64,000 nucleotides of DNA from Clostridium sp. 1001271B_151109_B4 (lineage in GTDB: Bacteria > Bacillota > Clostridia > Clostridiales > Clostridiaceae): NCBI RefSeq assembly GCF_015670405.1, contig NZ_JADPBQ010000007.1, positions 7,674-71,673 on the forward strand. Reading direction: 5' to 3'. The notes beneath the pieces were generated by a model, which did no database searches, was not told the origin of the DNA, and saw only the letters and a list, made by a program, of their open reading frames with translations. The position numbers were made by a program, and so were the translations under genes. This document shows positions 1 through 8,518 of the stretch, piece after piece. The stretch's first letter is position 1. Every line of letters starts with the position of its first letter.

Positions 1-301
1 CTATTAAATCTTGCATTATATTTGCTATTATTTCGTATTGCTCTTCTAAGTAATATAAATAATTAAACGTAATACTTACTGGAATCTTATAAACATCTAC
101 CATACTTTTTAATATCTTCATATCTTCTAGTGAATTTATTTGAATATTATAATAAAGTACCTCCCTCCTATTTAGTGGAAATAAACTGCCATATTTTTTA
201 TTCCATTCATAAGGTACATATCCACAAAACACTTCATCTGCTCCTGCTTTAACTAATCTAATATAATCATCAATACTTCCCATTCCAGCTACTATCTTCA
301 T
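1..301 (-). CDS. Peptidase U32 family protein (3' end outside window)
   Basis: The first 100 codons of a gene that runs off the left edge. It starts at ATG 301 behind an AGAGGAAA ribosome site, and the N-terminus reads MKIVAGMGSIDDYIRLVKAG followed by ADEVFCGY. This is the first beta-alpha unit of the U32 fold, where 'GADEVYxG' is the family signature. U32 proteins include collagenase-like proteases, but many work in RNA or quinone hydroxylation and carry an Fe-S cluster. It is the last seen gene of a four-gene minus-strand operon and starts 19 bases after the previous gene. The substrate cannot be told from this fragment. Confidence 0.75.
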   Translation of the reverse strand, partial: MKIVAGMGSIDDYIRLVKAGADEVFCGYVPYEWNKKYGSLFPLNRREVLYYNIQINSLEDMKILKSMVDVYKIPVSITFNYLYYLEEQYEIIANIMQDLI

Positions 302-320
302 GTTATTTTCCTCTTTTACT

Positions 321-1661
321 TTAAATGAAGTTTAATAAAATTCTATCTATTCCTTCATTTATATATTGTTCTAATTTTTTTGAATCCTGTAATAAAGTAT
401 CGTCAAATGAAAATAATGAATTATATTTTCCAACCATTTTTAAGTGCTTTGGATATGAAAATATATAATCCTTACAGTACATTGGACATCCCATTACAAG
501 CTTTTGCCTTCCTCTATTCATAGTTGTACATTTTGCATATAATGTACAATATTGTGATGTGTTAGTAACATAAAAAGGCATATGTAAAGTATGATTTCCT
601 TTTGCTATATTAAGTTTGTATCCACAGCTTTCATACTCAAATCTATTTATATTATTATCTTTTAAAAATTCACTAAATATCTTGCTATTAACACTATTAT
701 CACCTATTAATGCCTCGTTTTCATCATATCCATTCTTATAAATATATCTAGGATCCTTTTTTCTTTTATTTAACAAAACACCTAAACATAAAGTCAAATA
801 ATCTTGTTTGTTTTCTACTACCTTTAACATTCCCCAATCATTTATTACTATTTCTATTTTTTTATTATTTTCATTACACCAATTATATATTTCATTTATT
901 ATAGCTTTTGTTTTATCAATATAACACTCTCTAACATATGTAAAGCAAATTGTTACTTCTAAGCCTTCATTATTTGCCTTTTTTATTATATCTATAAGCA
1001 TTCTTTTGCTTGGAAATAAATTATGACAAAACTCATTTCCAACATAAATTCTTGATATTTTTTTATACATAAGCTTATTCTTTTCTATAAAATTATCTTT
1101 TAAATAATTCCTCTTAAATGTTTCTATGTCTTCATTTAAATATTTATTATATAGATCATAATTATCTACATTAATGGCTAATTCTACTGAATTTAAAACC
1201 CTATAATTAAAGCTATCATAATTTAAATTCGCCATCCACTCTTGCTTTTGACTTATATAATCTTCATAGAAATCATAATCTTTTTCTGAAGGATATCCTA
1301 CCATCTCATTAGAAAAATCATTATCATCACTATATGCCTTCAATCTAATATATCTATTATAATTATTAAAAGCATTTCTAACATTTTGTAAATAAATTTC
1401 ATCTTTAATAGAAAAAACATAAGTTATATAAAACTCATGCTTTTCATTATTTATCAAATTGTATTTTTCTATAATTATTTCCTCATACCTATTTTCATCA
1501 AATATATAAAATACAACTTTTAATTGCTTTATTTCCTTTACCTCTTGTGCCAATCTTATAGTTAACTTTTCAGGAGATATTTTCATTATTCTTACTTCTT
1601 TATTATTCAATAAACAGGTTATTAACCCTGATGGTAATAATTCTACTTCTTCTCTTTCCAA
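321..1661 (-). CDS. Cys-rich U32-like protein with an N-terminal PilZ-like region
   Basis: 446 residues with a TTG start, 3 bases after the upstream gene, behind a GAGGAAAT ribosome site. Roughly residues 1-120 look like a small beta barrel reminiscent of PilZ. Residues from about 200 resemble the U32 barrel ('YVGNEFCHNLFPSK', 'IVINDWGML'). The C-terminal part has cysteines in 'ESCGYK', 'YCTLYAKC' and 'GCPMYCKD', which could hold an iron-sulfur cluster as in UbiU/UbiV-type U32 proteins. It lies directly upstream of a second U32 gene, so the two may form a heteromeric pair. The PilZ and U32 assignments come from motif reading only, and the function is unknown. Confidence 0.6.
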   Translation of the reverse strand: MEREEVELLPSGLITCLLNNKEVRIMKISPEKLTIRLAQEVKEIKQLKVVFYIFDENRYEEIIIEKYNLINNEKHEFYITYVFSIKDEIYLQNVRNAFNNYNRYIRLKAYSDDNDFSNEMVGYPSEKDYDFYEDYISQKQEWMANLNYDSFNYRVLNSVELAINVDNYDLYNKYLNEDIETFKRNYLKDNFIEKNKLMYKKISRIYVGNEFCHNLFPSKRMLIDIIKKANNEGLEVTICFTYVRECYIDKTKAIINEIYNWCNENNKKIEIVINDWGMLKVVENKQDYLTLCLGVLLNKRKKDPRYIYKNGYDENEALIGDNSVNSKIFSEFLKDNNINRFEYESCGYKLNIAKGNHTLHMPFYVTNTSQYCTLYAKCTTMNRGRQKLVMGCPMYCKDYIFSYPKHLKMVGKYNSLFSFDDTLLQDSKKLEQYINEGIDRILLNFI

Positions 1662-1664
1662 AAT

Positions 1665-2768
1665 TTATTTCCTCACAATATCAATTACTACATATTCACA
1701 ATGTTTTTCTGTTCTTAATGGATATCCCCAACCTGCTATTCCACAAGATACTATTATATCCATATCATCTTTTTTTTCATATCCATATTCCATTTCATTA
1801 ATGTTAAACAACTCCATTAATCGTCCTAGTGGCCATATTTGACCATAATGTGTATGTCCAGAAAGCATTAAATCATATCCACTTTCACTATTTTCTTCTA
1901 ATTCACATGGTTCATGATCAACTATTATTTTATAATAATCATCACTAACTTCTCTTGATAGCTCTTGTGATGATTTTCTAGTTTCATCTATATAAGATCT
2001 ATCTTTTCTTCCTATTATACATAGTTCATCATTTATTTCATATATATCATCTGCAAGTATTTTTATTCCTGAATTTATTATTGCTTCCTCTAACTCTTCT
2101 TCAGTATAATTAGGATCTACTGTATATGTAGATTTATCATGATTTCCATATACGTAATATACACCATAATTACTTTTAATAGTTGATAATATTTTAAATG
2201 CATCTTGCATTTGTTTTAAAGTCGTACTTTCATCTACAATATCTCCACCTAATATTACTACATCTGCATTAGTTTTTGATATATTATCACAGTATTTTTG
2301 CAAAGTCTCATTATCCATAGTGGTACCAAAATGAAGGTCTGATATAAAATCCACTCTATAGCCTTCACTCCTAATATTTTTATTTGTATACACAGTATAA
2401 TCTTTTTCAATTATATTATGAACATTTATATATCCATATACAATTAAAATGGCTGTTAATGATAACGGTATAATTCCACTTCTATAAATTACTTTGATGA
2501 AACTATTATTAGTAAATTTTTTTATAATAAAATAAACTAATTCAACTACCCATGCAATTATAACAATATGAAATACTACAACTGCCCATGTTCCCCAGAC
2601 CTTTAATGCTGGTATCATTATAATTAATGTTAAAATTAAACTTATAATTTTTTGTTGCTTAATTTTTTTGCCCTTCATAAGCAAACTTAAAATTCTACTT
2701 ATAAAAAAATACATATATATTCCCAAAGGAATCATAAATATTAATGGTAGTACAATATAGAAAAACAT
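1665..2768 (-). CDS. Membrane-anchored metallophosphoesterase (YkuE-like)
   Basis: 367 residues. Three or four hydrophobic segments fill the first ~110 residues, followed by a calcineurin-type phosphoesterase domain. The metal-binding motifs appear in order: 'DFISDLHFG' (DxH), 'ILGGDIVDE' (GDxxD), 'VYGNHD' (GNHD), 'IIVDHEP' and 'LSGHTHYGQ' (GHTH). All ligands are present, so it should be an active di-metal phosphoesterase. YkuE-like relatives are thought to act on lipid or nucleotide phosphates at the membrane. ATG 2768 has an AAGGAGT site. It is in the DUF116/U32 operon, with a 20-base gap upstream and 3 bases downstream. Confidence 0.85.
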   Translation of the reverse strand: MFFYIVLPLIFMIPLGIYMYFFISRILSLLMKGKKIKQQKIISLILTLIIMIPALKVWGTWAVVVFHIVIIAWVVELVYFIIKKFTNNSFIKVIYRSGIIPLSLTAILIVYGYINVHNIIEKDYTVYTNKNIRSEGYRVDFISDLHFGTTMDNETLQKYCDNISKTNADVVILGGDIVDESTTLKQMQDAFKILSTIKSNYGVYYVYGNHDKSTYTVDPNYTEEELEEAIINSGIKILADDIYEINDELCIIGRKDRSYIDETRKSSQELSREVSDDYYKIIVDHEPCELEENSESGYDLMLSGHTHYGQIWPLGRLMELFNINEMEYGYEKKDDMDIIVSCGIAGWGYPLRTEKHCEYVVIDIVRK

Positions 2769-2788
2769 CTTTTACTCCTTCTTTCTAT

Positions 2789-3922
2789 CTAATGCTTCTT
2801 ACCTAATATTTCTTTTTCAAGATAAATCTCATTAATTTCTGTAATCTTTTCTTTATCAAGCCAATGCTTACCACACCCAGAATAATCTAATAAAACACAT
2901 TGTGGAATAAAACCTAATCGTAATGCCTTCCACCCTCCAGACATCAAGTTAGGTATGCATGCTATTCCTATAATTCCTATTTTATTTTTCTCTTTTACAT
3001 CTATTTTATTTATTATTGTTTCATGAGGTATTATACATACGTCTATATATCTATTTTCCATCAAATTATTTAAGTTATTAATATTACAATTTATACTACA
3101 CTTTTTGCATTTTAATCCATATTCACATTCAGCTGCTTTACATTTACTTTGAACCTGTCTCATACATCCTGGAGCAAATATTTTCTTATCTTTACATTGT
3201 AAAAACTGCTCACTATATACTTCATTCATTATTTGTGCAGATACCATATTGAAATAATACTGTACCTTCCCCTTAGTGCAATAAATTAAATCTTCTCTAT
3301 TTTTATATTTATGTTTTGCTTTTTTTAAAAAAATATCAAGTTGCTTTATATATAATCCAATTGTTCCATCACAAATATTACACATACTTTCAGCAATGCT
3401 TAAAGACTGCTTAAAAAACTTTTTCTTATATTCTTCATCCTTAACTTTAAGAAAATCTCCCCATACTTTCATTCGATAAACTTCTTCTTTAAAATCTCCA
3501 CTAGCTTCCATCCAATTTATAAGGATATTAATATCATAATCATAATTTTCGCTGACTTCTTTCATTAAAATATTACTTATTAAATATCCCCTTATTTTAT
3601 CTACATTTCTATTTAAACTTTTACCCTCTCTTAATTTATTAAGTACTTTGAATAAACGTAAAGTTCCCTTATTTATTTTTTTAATATATTTTCTATAGTC
3701 CTTTAACATAGCCCCTATCATTAAAAACTCTATAGCATATTCATCTTTTGTTCTTAAATCCTCAATATTATTTTTTACAACATATATCATAAATTCTTCT
3801 AATTGAATTTTTCCATAATCAAATAATAAATTTTTTATTCTTTTGCTTACTACTTTGAGTTTTTCATAATATGCATTAGAGTTTATACCTTTTCCTTTTA
3901 AATTATAAGCTAAAATATCCAT
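2789..3922 (-). CDS. DUF116 domain protein
   Basis: 377 residues from ATG 3922, chosen because GGGGGAAG lies 6 bases upstream; an in-frame TTG at 3943 is possible. The N-terminal ~200 residues are helical and Lys-rich. A cysteine-dense stretch follows (about eight Cys, including 'CEYGLKCKKCSINC'), suggesting a metal or Fe-S site. The C-terminal DUF116 core has 'GIIGIACIPNLMSGGWKA' and 'QCVLLDYSGCGKHW'. DUF116 has no established function. It is the first gene of the operon with the phosphoesterase and the two U32 proteins. Confidence 0.8.
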   Translation of the reverse strand: MDILAYNLKGKGINSNAYYEKLKVVSKRIKNLLFDYGKIQLEEFMIYVVKNNIEDLRTKDEYAIEFLMIGAMLKDYRKYIKKINKGTLRLFKVLNKLREGKSLNRNVDKIRGYLISNILMKEVSENYDYDINILINWMEASGDFKEEVYRMKVWGDFLKVKDEEYKKKFFKQSLSIAESMCNICDGTIGLYIKQLDIFLKKAKHKYKNREDLIYCTKGKVQYYFNMVSAQIMNEVYSEQFLQCKDKKIFAPGCMRQVQSKCKAAECEYGLKCKKCSINCNINNLNNLMENRYIDVCIIPHETIINKIDVKEKNKIGIIGIACIPNLMSGGWKALRLGFIPQCVLLDYSGCGKHWLDKEKITEINEIYLEKEILGKKH

Positions 3923-4042
3923 ATTACTTCCCCCATTACTCAATTTTTACCTCATAATAAAAAAATAATCATTTTCTTTCATAAGATATTATATTTTTTA
4001 GTTATATTAATTTTAATCCTATTTAAAACAACAATAAAGCAA

Positions 4043-4558
4043 TTAATGGAAATTTATAATTTTATTAACATCGTCTTCATTTAATGGAATATATGCATAT
4101 TGCAAATTTACTGCATAATCAACAAATTTATCTACAGTTTCATCGCTTAATATATATCTCATCCATCTAGGAGTTAAAATTGCAAGTCCTACACCATACG
4201 TAATATTATAAAATACACTTAATTCATGCCCTATTGGATGACAAGTCCATGCTTCTAGTTTTCCTGATCCACAAAGACCATTTGAAGCCATTGAACTAGC
4301 CCACATTAAATTTGCTCTTGCCTCATAATTTTTAAGATCTTTTAAAGCAATTGGACAATACTTAATACAAATTTCTAATAGTGCTTCTGAAAATTTATCT
4401 TGAACGAAAGCTCCATTTGTCTTTTTTAAATAACTTTCAAAAATATATAACATAATATCTGCTGTTCCTGCAGCTGTTTGAATTGCTGGTAATGTATATA
4501 AATATTCTGGATCTAAAATAGAAACCTGTGGCTTTAATCTATAACTTCCTGTAGCAAC
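4043..4558 (-). pseudogene. Remnant of iron-containing alcohol (butanol) dehydrogenase
   Basis: An open frame of about 170 codons matches the middle of NADPH-dependent butanol dehydrogenases (YqhD/BdhA type): 'SILDPEYLYTLPAIQTAAG', 'NYEARANLMWASSMA', 'GVGLAILTPRWM'. The frame opens just after a stop at 4559-4561 with no start. The N-terminal NADPH-binding half and the C-terminal ~90 residues are missing. The iron-ligand motif usually read as HxxxH...YDITHG appears as 'CHPIGHELSVFYNITYG', so the last histidine ligand is lost (H to Y). An internal ATG at 4453 leaves a 136-codon reading frame, but a working enzyme is very unlikely. Confidence 0.85.
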
Positions 4559-4578
4559 TTAATCTAATTTTTAACTAC

Positions 4579-4607
4579 TTGCAGAGACTTCCAATGAATA
4601 TTATACT
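4579..4607 (+). promoter_or_regulatory. Sigma-A type promoter for the DUF4317 gene
   Basis: TTGCAG, 17 bases, TATACT. It lies 63 bases upstream of the ATG at 4671 and just outside the alcohol dehydrogenase remnant. Consensus match only. Confidence 0.55.
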
Positions 4608-4670
4608 TATATTGGTAACATATTCTTTGCTATGTTTTTAATAAGAAGTAATGTAACGAAAGGAATATAT

Positions 4671-6116
4671 ATGAGAAAAAAAGATATATTAGAATTAAAA
4701 AAGCGTTTTAAAAAAGATCACTGTACTTTTACAAAAATGTGCGGATGCTATGTTAATGGTGAAAAAAATGTACTTTTGAAATTTAGAGAAACATTTTTAA
4801 ATTTAGAAGAAGATGATTATTTTAAATTTTTAGAAATTGCTAAAAAAATTCTCTCTGGAACTATTGGAAATAATATTTTAGAGCTTAACTTTGAACTTAA
4901 TGAAGAACATATAAACGAAAAACAACTTTCTTTTATGAGACTAAAAAACAGTGGATTAAAAGATGATGCTTTACTTGATGAGTTTTATAATTCAATTATA
5001 GAAAGCTATGATTATACGGGTAACTTCTTAATTCTTCTATTCCATGATGCTTATGATGTAATTACAAAAACTAAAGATAATGCAAAACTGGATGAATCTG
5101 AAGAAGTATATGAATATATTTTATGTGCAATATGTCCTGTTGAATTATCTAAAGCTGGACTAAGATACTTTGAAGAAGAAAATTCAATTAAATCACGTAC
5201 AAGAGATTGGGTTGTAGAAGCACCAAGTAATGGTTTCGTATTCCCTGCTTTTATAAATCGTAGTTCAGATGTTAACTCTGTGATGTATTATACTAAAAAT
5301 GCAAAAGATACACATCCTGAGTTAATGGAAAATGTTCTAGGCTGTCCTTCAAAACAAACTAATACAGAACAAAAAGAAGCTTTTAATGATATTGTTAGAG
5401 ACGCTCTTGGTCCTGATGAAAAAAAGGCTGATCATTTCTTTATGGAAATCCAAGAAAGCTTAAACAATAAAATTGAAGAACATAATAGTATTTATGAAGA
5501 TACTGATGAGCCTATAGTATTAACTAACGATGTAGTTCAAGAAATACTGGCATTAAGTGGTGTACCTGATGAAATTACAACTAAAATTGAAAAGTCATAT
5601 TCAGAAAATTTTGGTACTACACCTCCTGTAGCTGATATACTAATAGATAATAAAGTTCTTGCAGCTAAAGCTCAAAAGAAAAAAGAAGAAATGCTAGAAA
5701 AGCAAGTCAAAATTCTTGAAAATAAACTTGAAAGAGTTACTCAAACTGCTTCAAGCAACCTTGAAAGCAATGTAATTCAATCAGGCCCTGAATCTGAAGT
5801 AGCTATTGAATCAATTAATTATAAAACAACTGAAGAAAGTTCTAATGAAAATAATTTAGAAGAAATACCAAACCTTAAATCTACTAATGATTCTAATGAT
5901 ACTTCTGAAATTAAAGATGAAATAAACTCAATAAATAGTGATAATGTTTTTGAAAATAATATTGATTCTTCTTTAAATGCTGATATAGTAGTTAAAGTAA
6001 ATCCTGAAAAAGTAGAACAAATAGAAACAAAAATAATTGATGGTAAAAAATATATCGTTATTCCTATCGATGATAATGAGCAAGCTAATGTTAATGGAAT
6101 TGAAAAAAACTTATAA
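4671..6116 (+). CDS. DUF4317 family protein
   Basis: 481 residues. The start at ATG 4671 (MRKKDILELKKRF) is preferred over an in-frame ATG at 4632 because GAAAGGA lies directly upstream of it. The N-terminal ~310 residues match the DUF4317 family, common in clostridia and of unknown role ('HCTFTKMCGCYVN' near the start). A charged, probably coiled-coil segment (about 325-365, rich in K/E/Q) follows, then a low-complexity acidic S/N/E tail to about 450 and a short terminal block 'KKYIVIPIDDNEQ'. No membrane segment or signal peptide is visible, so it should be cytoplasmic. Confidence 0.8.
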   Translation: MRKKDILELKKRFKKDHCTFTKMCGCYVNGEKNVLLKFRETFLNLEEDDYFKFLEIAKKILSGTIGNNILELNFELNEEHINEKQLSFMRLKNSGLKDDALLDEFYNSIIESYDYTGNFLILLFHDAYDVITKTKDNAKLDESEEVYEYILCAICPVELSKAGLRYFEEENSIKSRTRDWVVEAPSNGFVFPAFINRSSDVNSVMYYTKNAKDTHPELMENVLGCPSKQTNTEQKEAFNDIVRDALGPDEKKADHFFMEIQESLNNKIEEHNSIYEDTDEPIVLTNDVVQEILALSGVPDEITTKIEKSYSENFGTTPPVADILIDNKVLAAKAQKKKEEMLEKQVKILENKLERVTQTASSNLESNVIQSGPESEVAIESINYKTTEESSNENNLEEIPNLKSTNDSNDTSEIKDEINSINSDNVFENNIDSSLNADIVVKVNPEKVEQIETKIIDGKKYIVIPIDDNEQANVNGIEKNL

Positions 6117-6126
6117 ATAGTCATAA

Positions 6127-6160
6127 AAAAATCCATAAACCTAATTGTGGATTTTTTTTT
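6127..6160 (+). terminator. Rho-independent terminator after the DUF4317 gene
   Basis: Perfect 9-bp stem AAAAATCCA / TGGATTTTT merging into a T run. Confidence 0.8.
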
Positions 6161-6271
6161 ATTCTTAATTGCTATAATTTCATTTTCTCACTAACATAAA
6201 TCAAAGTATTAATAATTTTTAGTAACTTATGCTATACTTTAATAAATAAATATATTTTTAAGGATGTTAGT

Positions 6272-7081
6272 ATGAAAAAGGATTCGAATAGAAATAATTT
6301 AATTCAAAAACAACTAGAAATAATCACTAAAAAGGAAGTAAAATTACTAAAAGAACCTAATGATAATTATATAAAAAATAAAATTTCTCCAATTAAAGAT
6401 AAAATAGAAGATATGGTTCCTGATAAATTACAATCAACTTTGGAGTTAGCTTTTCAAAAGGGATTTAAGGTAGTCTTTGATAAGGGTACTACTGTTATAG
6501 AAAAAACTTATAATAAAGAAAATATTAATATGGAATATGATATTAATACTTATGCTGTTAATAAATATCCAACAAGAAAAAATTTAAAGAAAATAGATAA
6601 ATCTACAAATAAAAAAACAATTTTCAATAAATCTTTAACTATTGTAGAGGGATCTGCTCTAGGTTTGCTAGGAATAGGATTACCTGATATACCTATTTAT
6701 ATTGGAGTTATATTGAAGTCAATATATGAAATTAGTTTAAGCTATGGATTTGATTATTCAACTGAAAATGAAAAAGCATTTATTTTAAATATAATTTGTG
6801 CTACTGTTACTTCTGGTAAAGAAAGAAGTCATTATTTTGATAAGATAGATCTAATAGCAAGTGAAATAGATAACAATAAAAACCCTGATTATAATATAGA
6901 AGATATGCTAATTGAAACCTCTAATAAAATTTCGGTATATATGTTAACCTCTAAATTCATTCAAGGTCTTCCCATTGTAGGCGTAGTAGGTGGAGTTACT
7001 AACTTCCTAACCCTACAAGATATTACTTCAATAGCTAAACTAAAGTATAAAAAAAGATATCTAAGAAAATTATCTTTCTAG
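6272..7081 (+). CDS. EcsC family protein
   Basis: 269 residues, AAGGATG ribosome site, monocistronic. After a Lys-rich N-terminal ~50 residues comes the EcsC-like region: 'LELAFQKGFKVVFDKG', a glycine-rich amphipathic stretch 'EGSALGLLGIGLPDIPIYI' near residues 125-145, and a second one, 'QGLPIVGVVGGVTNF', near 230-245. The family is named after the third gene of the B. subtilis ecs locus. Its biochemical role is unclear, though the glycine-rich segments suggest membrane association. A TATACT -10 lies at 6232. Confidence 0.8.
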   Translation: MKKDSNRNNLIQKQLEIITKKEVKLLKEPNDNYIKNKISPIKDKIEDMVPDKLQSTLELAFQKGFKVVFDKGTTVIEKTYNKENINMEYDINTYAVNKYPTRKNLKKIDKSTNKKTIFNKSLTIVEGSALGLLGIGLPDIPIYIGVILKSIYEISLSYGFDYSTENEKAFILNIICATVTSGKERSHYFDKIDLIASEIDNNKNPDYNIEDMLIETSNKISVYMLTSKFIQGLPIVGVVGGVTNFLTLQDITSIAKLKYKKRYLRKLSF

Positions 7082-7088
7082 AAATAAT

Positions 7089-7150
7089 AGCAAATAAAAA
7101 ATAGCAGTATCAGATTATTTATCATCTAATACTGCTATTTTTTATTTGCT
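7089..7150. terminator. Very long perfect hairpin, probable terminator after the EcsC gene
   Basis: A 22-bp perfect inverted repeat (7089-7110 against 7129-7150) continues through one mismatch into 4 more pairs around an 8-base loop. The upper stem holds AAAAAA/TTTTTT, so it could stop transcription from either side. It is much longer than the typical 9-14 bp terminators here. Confidence 0.6.
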
Positions 7151-7349
7151 TAGCTATTTTATACTAATCATTAATACTATAATTTATTTTAATATTATTA
7201 TATTCTTTCATACTAATCTTTCTATATACAAAATACAAATTAGAATAATAATTAAAGTAATATTAAACAAAAACTCTCCTCTTTATTAGAACATTCTAAG
7301 GCATACATTCATAAACTACAATATTTAGTAATTAAAAGAGAGAGATTTT

Positions 7350-7862
7350 ATGATATTTTTTAATACCCTTAAAAACTTATATAATAAAATAATTTTTTCA
7401 AAGTATATATTAACTCATAATTATAGGCTTCCATCAAATTATAATGATAACTCTACTCAATTTGTAAATAATAGTAACTTATCTAGCACTACTAAGTATC
7501 TTATTTGGGTTGATACTAAAAATTTTCAGGTTAATATATTTTCTGGCTCTAAAAATAACTGGATTCTAGTAAAAAATTATATTTGTTCTATTGGTAAGCC
7601 TTCTACCCCTACGCCTTTAGGTACATTCAAAGTAGGTGCTAAAGGGTATTCATTTGGAGAAAATCATGGATATGTTTGTTATTATTATACACAATTTAAA
7701 GGAAATTATCTCTTCCACTCAATTATATATAACTTAGATAATACAATTAGAGATGGTCGCCTTGGCTTTAAAATTAGTAATGGATGTATTAGACTTGCCA
7801 AAATAAACGCTAAATGGATTTATGATAATATTCCATATGGTACTACGGTTTATATAACTTAA
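7350..7862 (+). CDS. L,D-transpeptidase (YkuD family), short form
   Basis: 170 residues. The YkuD domain covers about 49-170, from 'KYLIWVDTKNFQVNIF' through 'PTPLGTF' to the catalytic motif with His123 and Cys146 in 'SNGCIRL'. The active-site Cys, His and Arg are all present, so it should cross-link peptidoglycan (3-3 links) or attach proteins to it. The N-terminal 48 residues have no clear signal peptide or membrane helix, odd for an enzyme that acts outside the cell, so export may be non-classical or the start may be incomplete. The GAGAGAG ribosome site is modest. Confidence 0.85.
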   Translation: MIFFNTLKNLYNKIIFSKYILTHNYRLPSNYNDNSTQFVNNSNLSSTTKYLIWVDTKNFQVNIFSGSKNNWILVKNYICSIGKPSTPTPLGTFKVGAKGYSFGENHGYVCYYYTQFKGNYLFHSIIYNLDNTIRDGRLGFKISNGCIRLAKINAKWIYDNIPYGTTVYIT

Positions 7863-7982
7863 ATATTCTTTTTTATCAATTAAAATAATCAAAACTTTAA
7901 TTCATATCTATTGCATTTTTGATTAATAATAAAACTTAGATAGATATTTTGATTTGTAATAATTATTGATTTTTTATTTCAA

Positions 7983-8011
7983 TTGACTTTACATTTCAAT
8001 AACTCTATACT
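7983..8011 (+). promoter_or_regulatory. Strong promoter for the His-rich Cas2-like gene
   Basis: TTGACT, exactly 17 bases, TATACT, ending 36 bases before the ATG at 8048. It is near consensus at both hexamers, suggesting high constitutive expression. Confidence 0.7.
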
Positions 8012-8047
8012 ATTAAGTATATTAATAATATTTAAGGAGACCTTTAT

Positions 8048-8362
8048 ATGTCAGTTTATTTTATAACTTACCATATGCAAAGCAACTCTCATCACCATCA
8101 TCATGAACATGGGGAAGATTGTAACTGTGGAGGAGATCCTGATTACGATTTAGTTTGTGAAATCGAAACTTTAGGTAGATGGGCTCACTTTATGCCTACT
8201 AGCTACCTTGTACATACTTCATTGAATGCAGATGAAATTTTAGAAAGACTTTCATCTAAAGTTGGTAGCAAAGATTTATTATTTGTTTCTAAAGTTGAAT
8301 CTAAAAACATGGCTTCTTTAACTCCTCAAGTTAAAGAATGGATTGCCAATGTTGAAGGCTAA
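8048..8362 (+). CDS. Small Cas2-like (SinR-like) fold protein with a His/Cys metal-binding insertion
   Basis: 104 residues with an AAGGAGA site. The frame 'MSVYFITYHM...DYDLVCEIETLGRW...SYLVHTSLNADEI...KDLLFVSKV' has the beta-alpha-beta-beta-alpha-beta pattern of small ferredoxin-fold proteins related to Cas2/VapD, often annotated 'SinR family' in bacteria. After the first strand, at residues 15-29, is an insertion with seven His and two Cys (five consecutive His, then EHGEDCNCGG), a likely Ni/Zn/Cu site. It has its own promoter and terminator and no cas genes nearby. The Cas2-like relation is by pattern only, and whether it binds nucleic acid or metal is unknown. Confidence 0.6.
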   Translation: MSVYFITYHMQSNSHHHHHEHGEDCNCGGDPDYDLVCEIETLGRWAHFMPTSYLVHTSLNADEILERLSSKVGSKDLLFVSKVESKNMASLTPQVKEWIANVEG

Positions 8363-8370
8363 AAAATTAG

Positions 8371-8400
8371 TAAATCCCAATCTTATAAGATTGGGATTTA
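8371..8400 (+). terminator. Terminator after the Cas2-like gene
   Basis: A perfect 30-base palindrome (TAAATCCCAATCTTA and its complement), 9 bases after the stop codon and followed by a short T-rich tail. Confidence 0.75.
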
Positions 8401-8518
8401 TTCTATTTTAATTTTGATAATTTATATCTTAGACTGTTGGATATGAGAATATTTTTAATTCTTTACCTTCTAGTTTTTCCTTCTTCATATCAACTGCACT
8501 TATTCTATTAAAAACAAT

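Noticed and set aside
5819..6136. 105-codon minus-strand frame over the end of the DUF4317 gene
   Set aside because: It is the complement of an acidic low-complexity tail; no ribosome site and no homology. The plus-strand gene explains the region.
8048..8362. CRISPR-Cas locus suggested by the Cas2-like protein
   Set aside because: No repeat array and no cas1 or other cas genes occur anywhere in the window.
8405..8518. 29-codon stretch in frame after the nnr stop, ending KELKIFSYPTV
   Set aside because: It reads like coding sequence and could be a remnant or a 19-residue peptide, but it is too short, has no ribosome site and no recognised homology.
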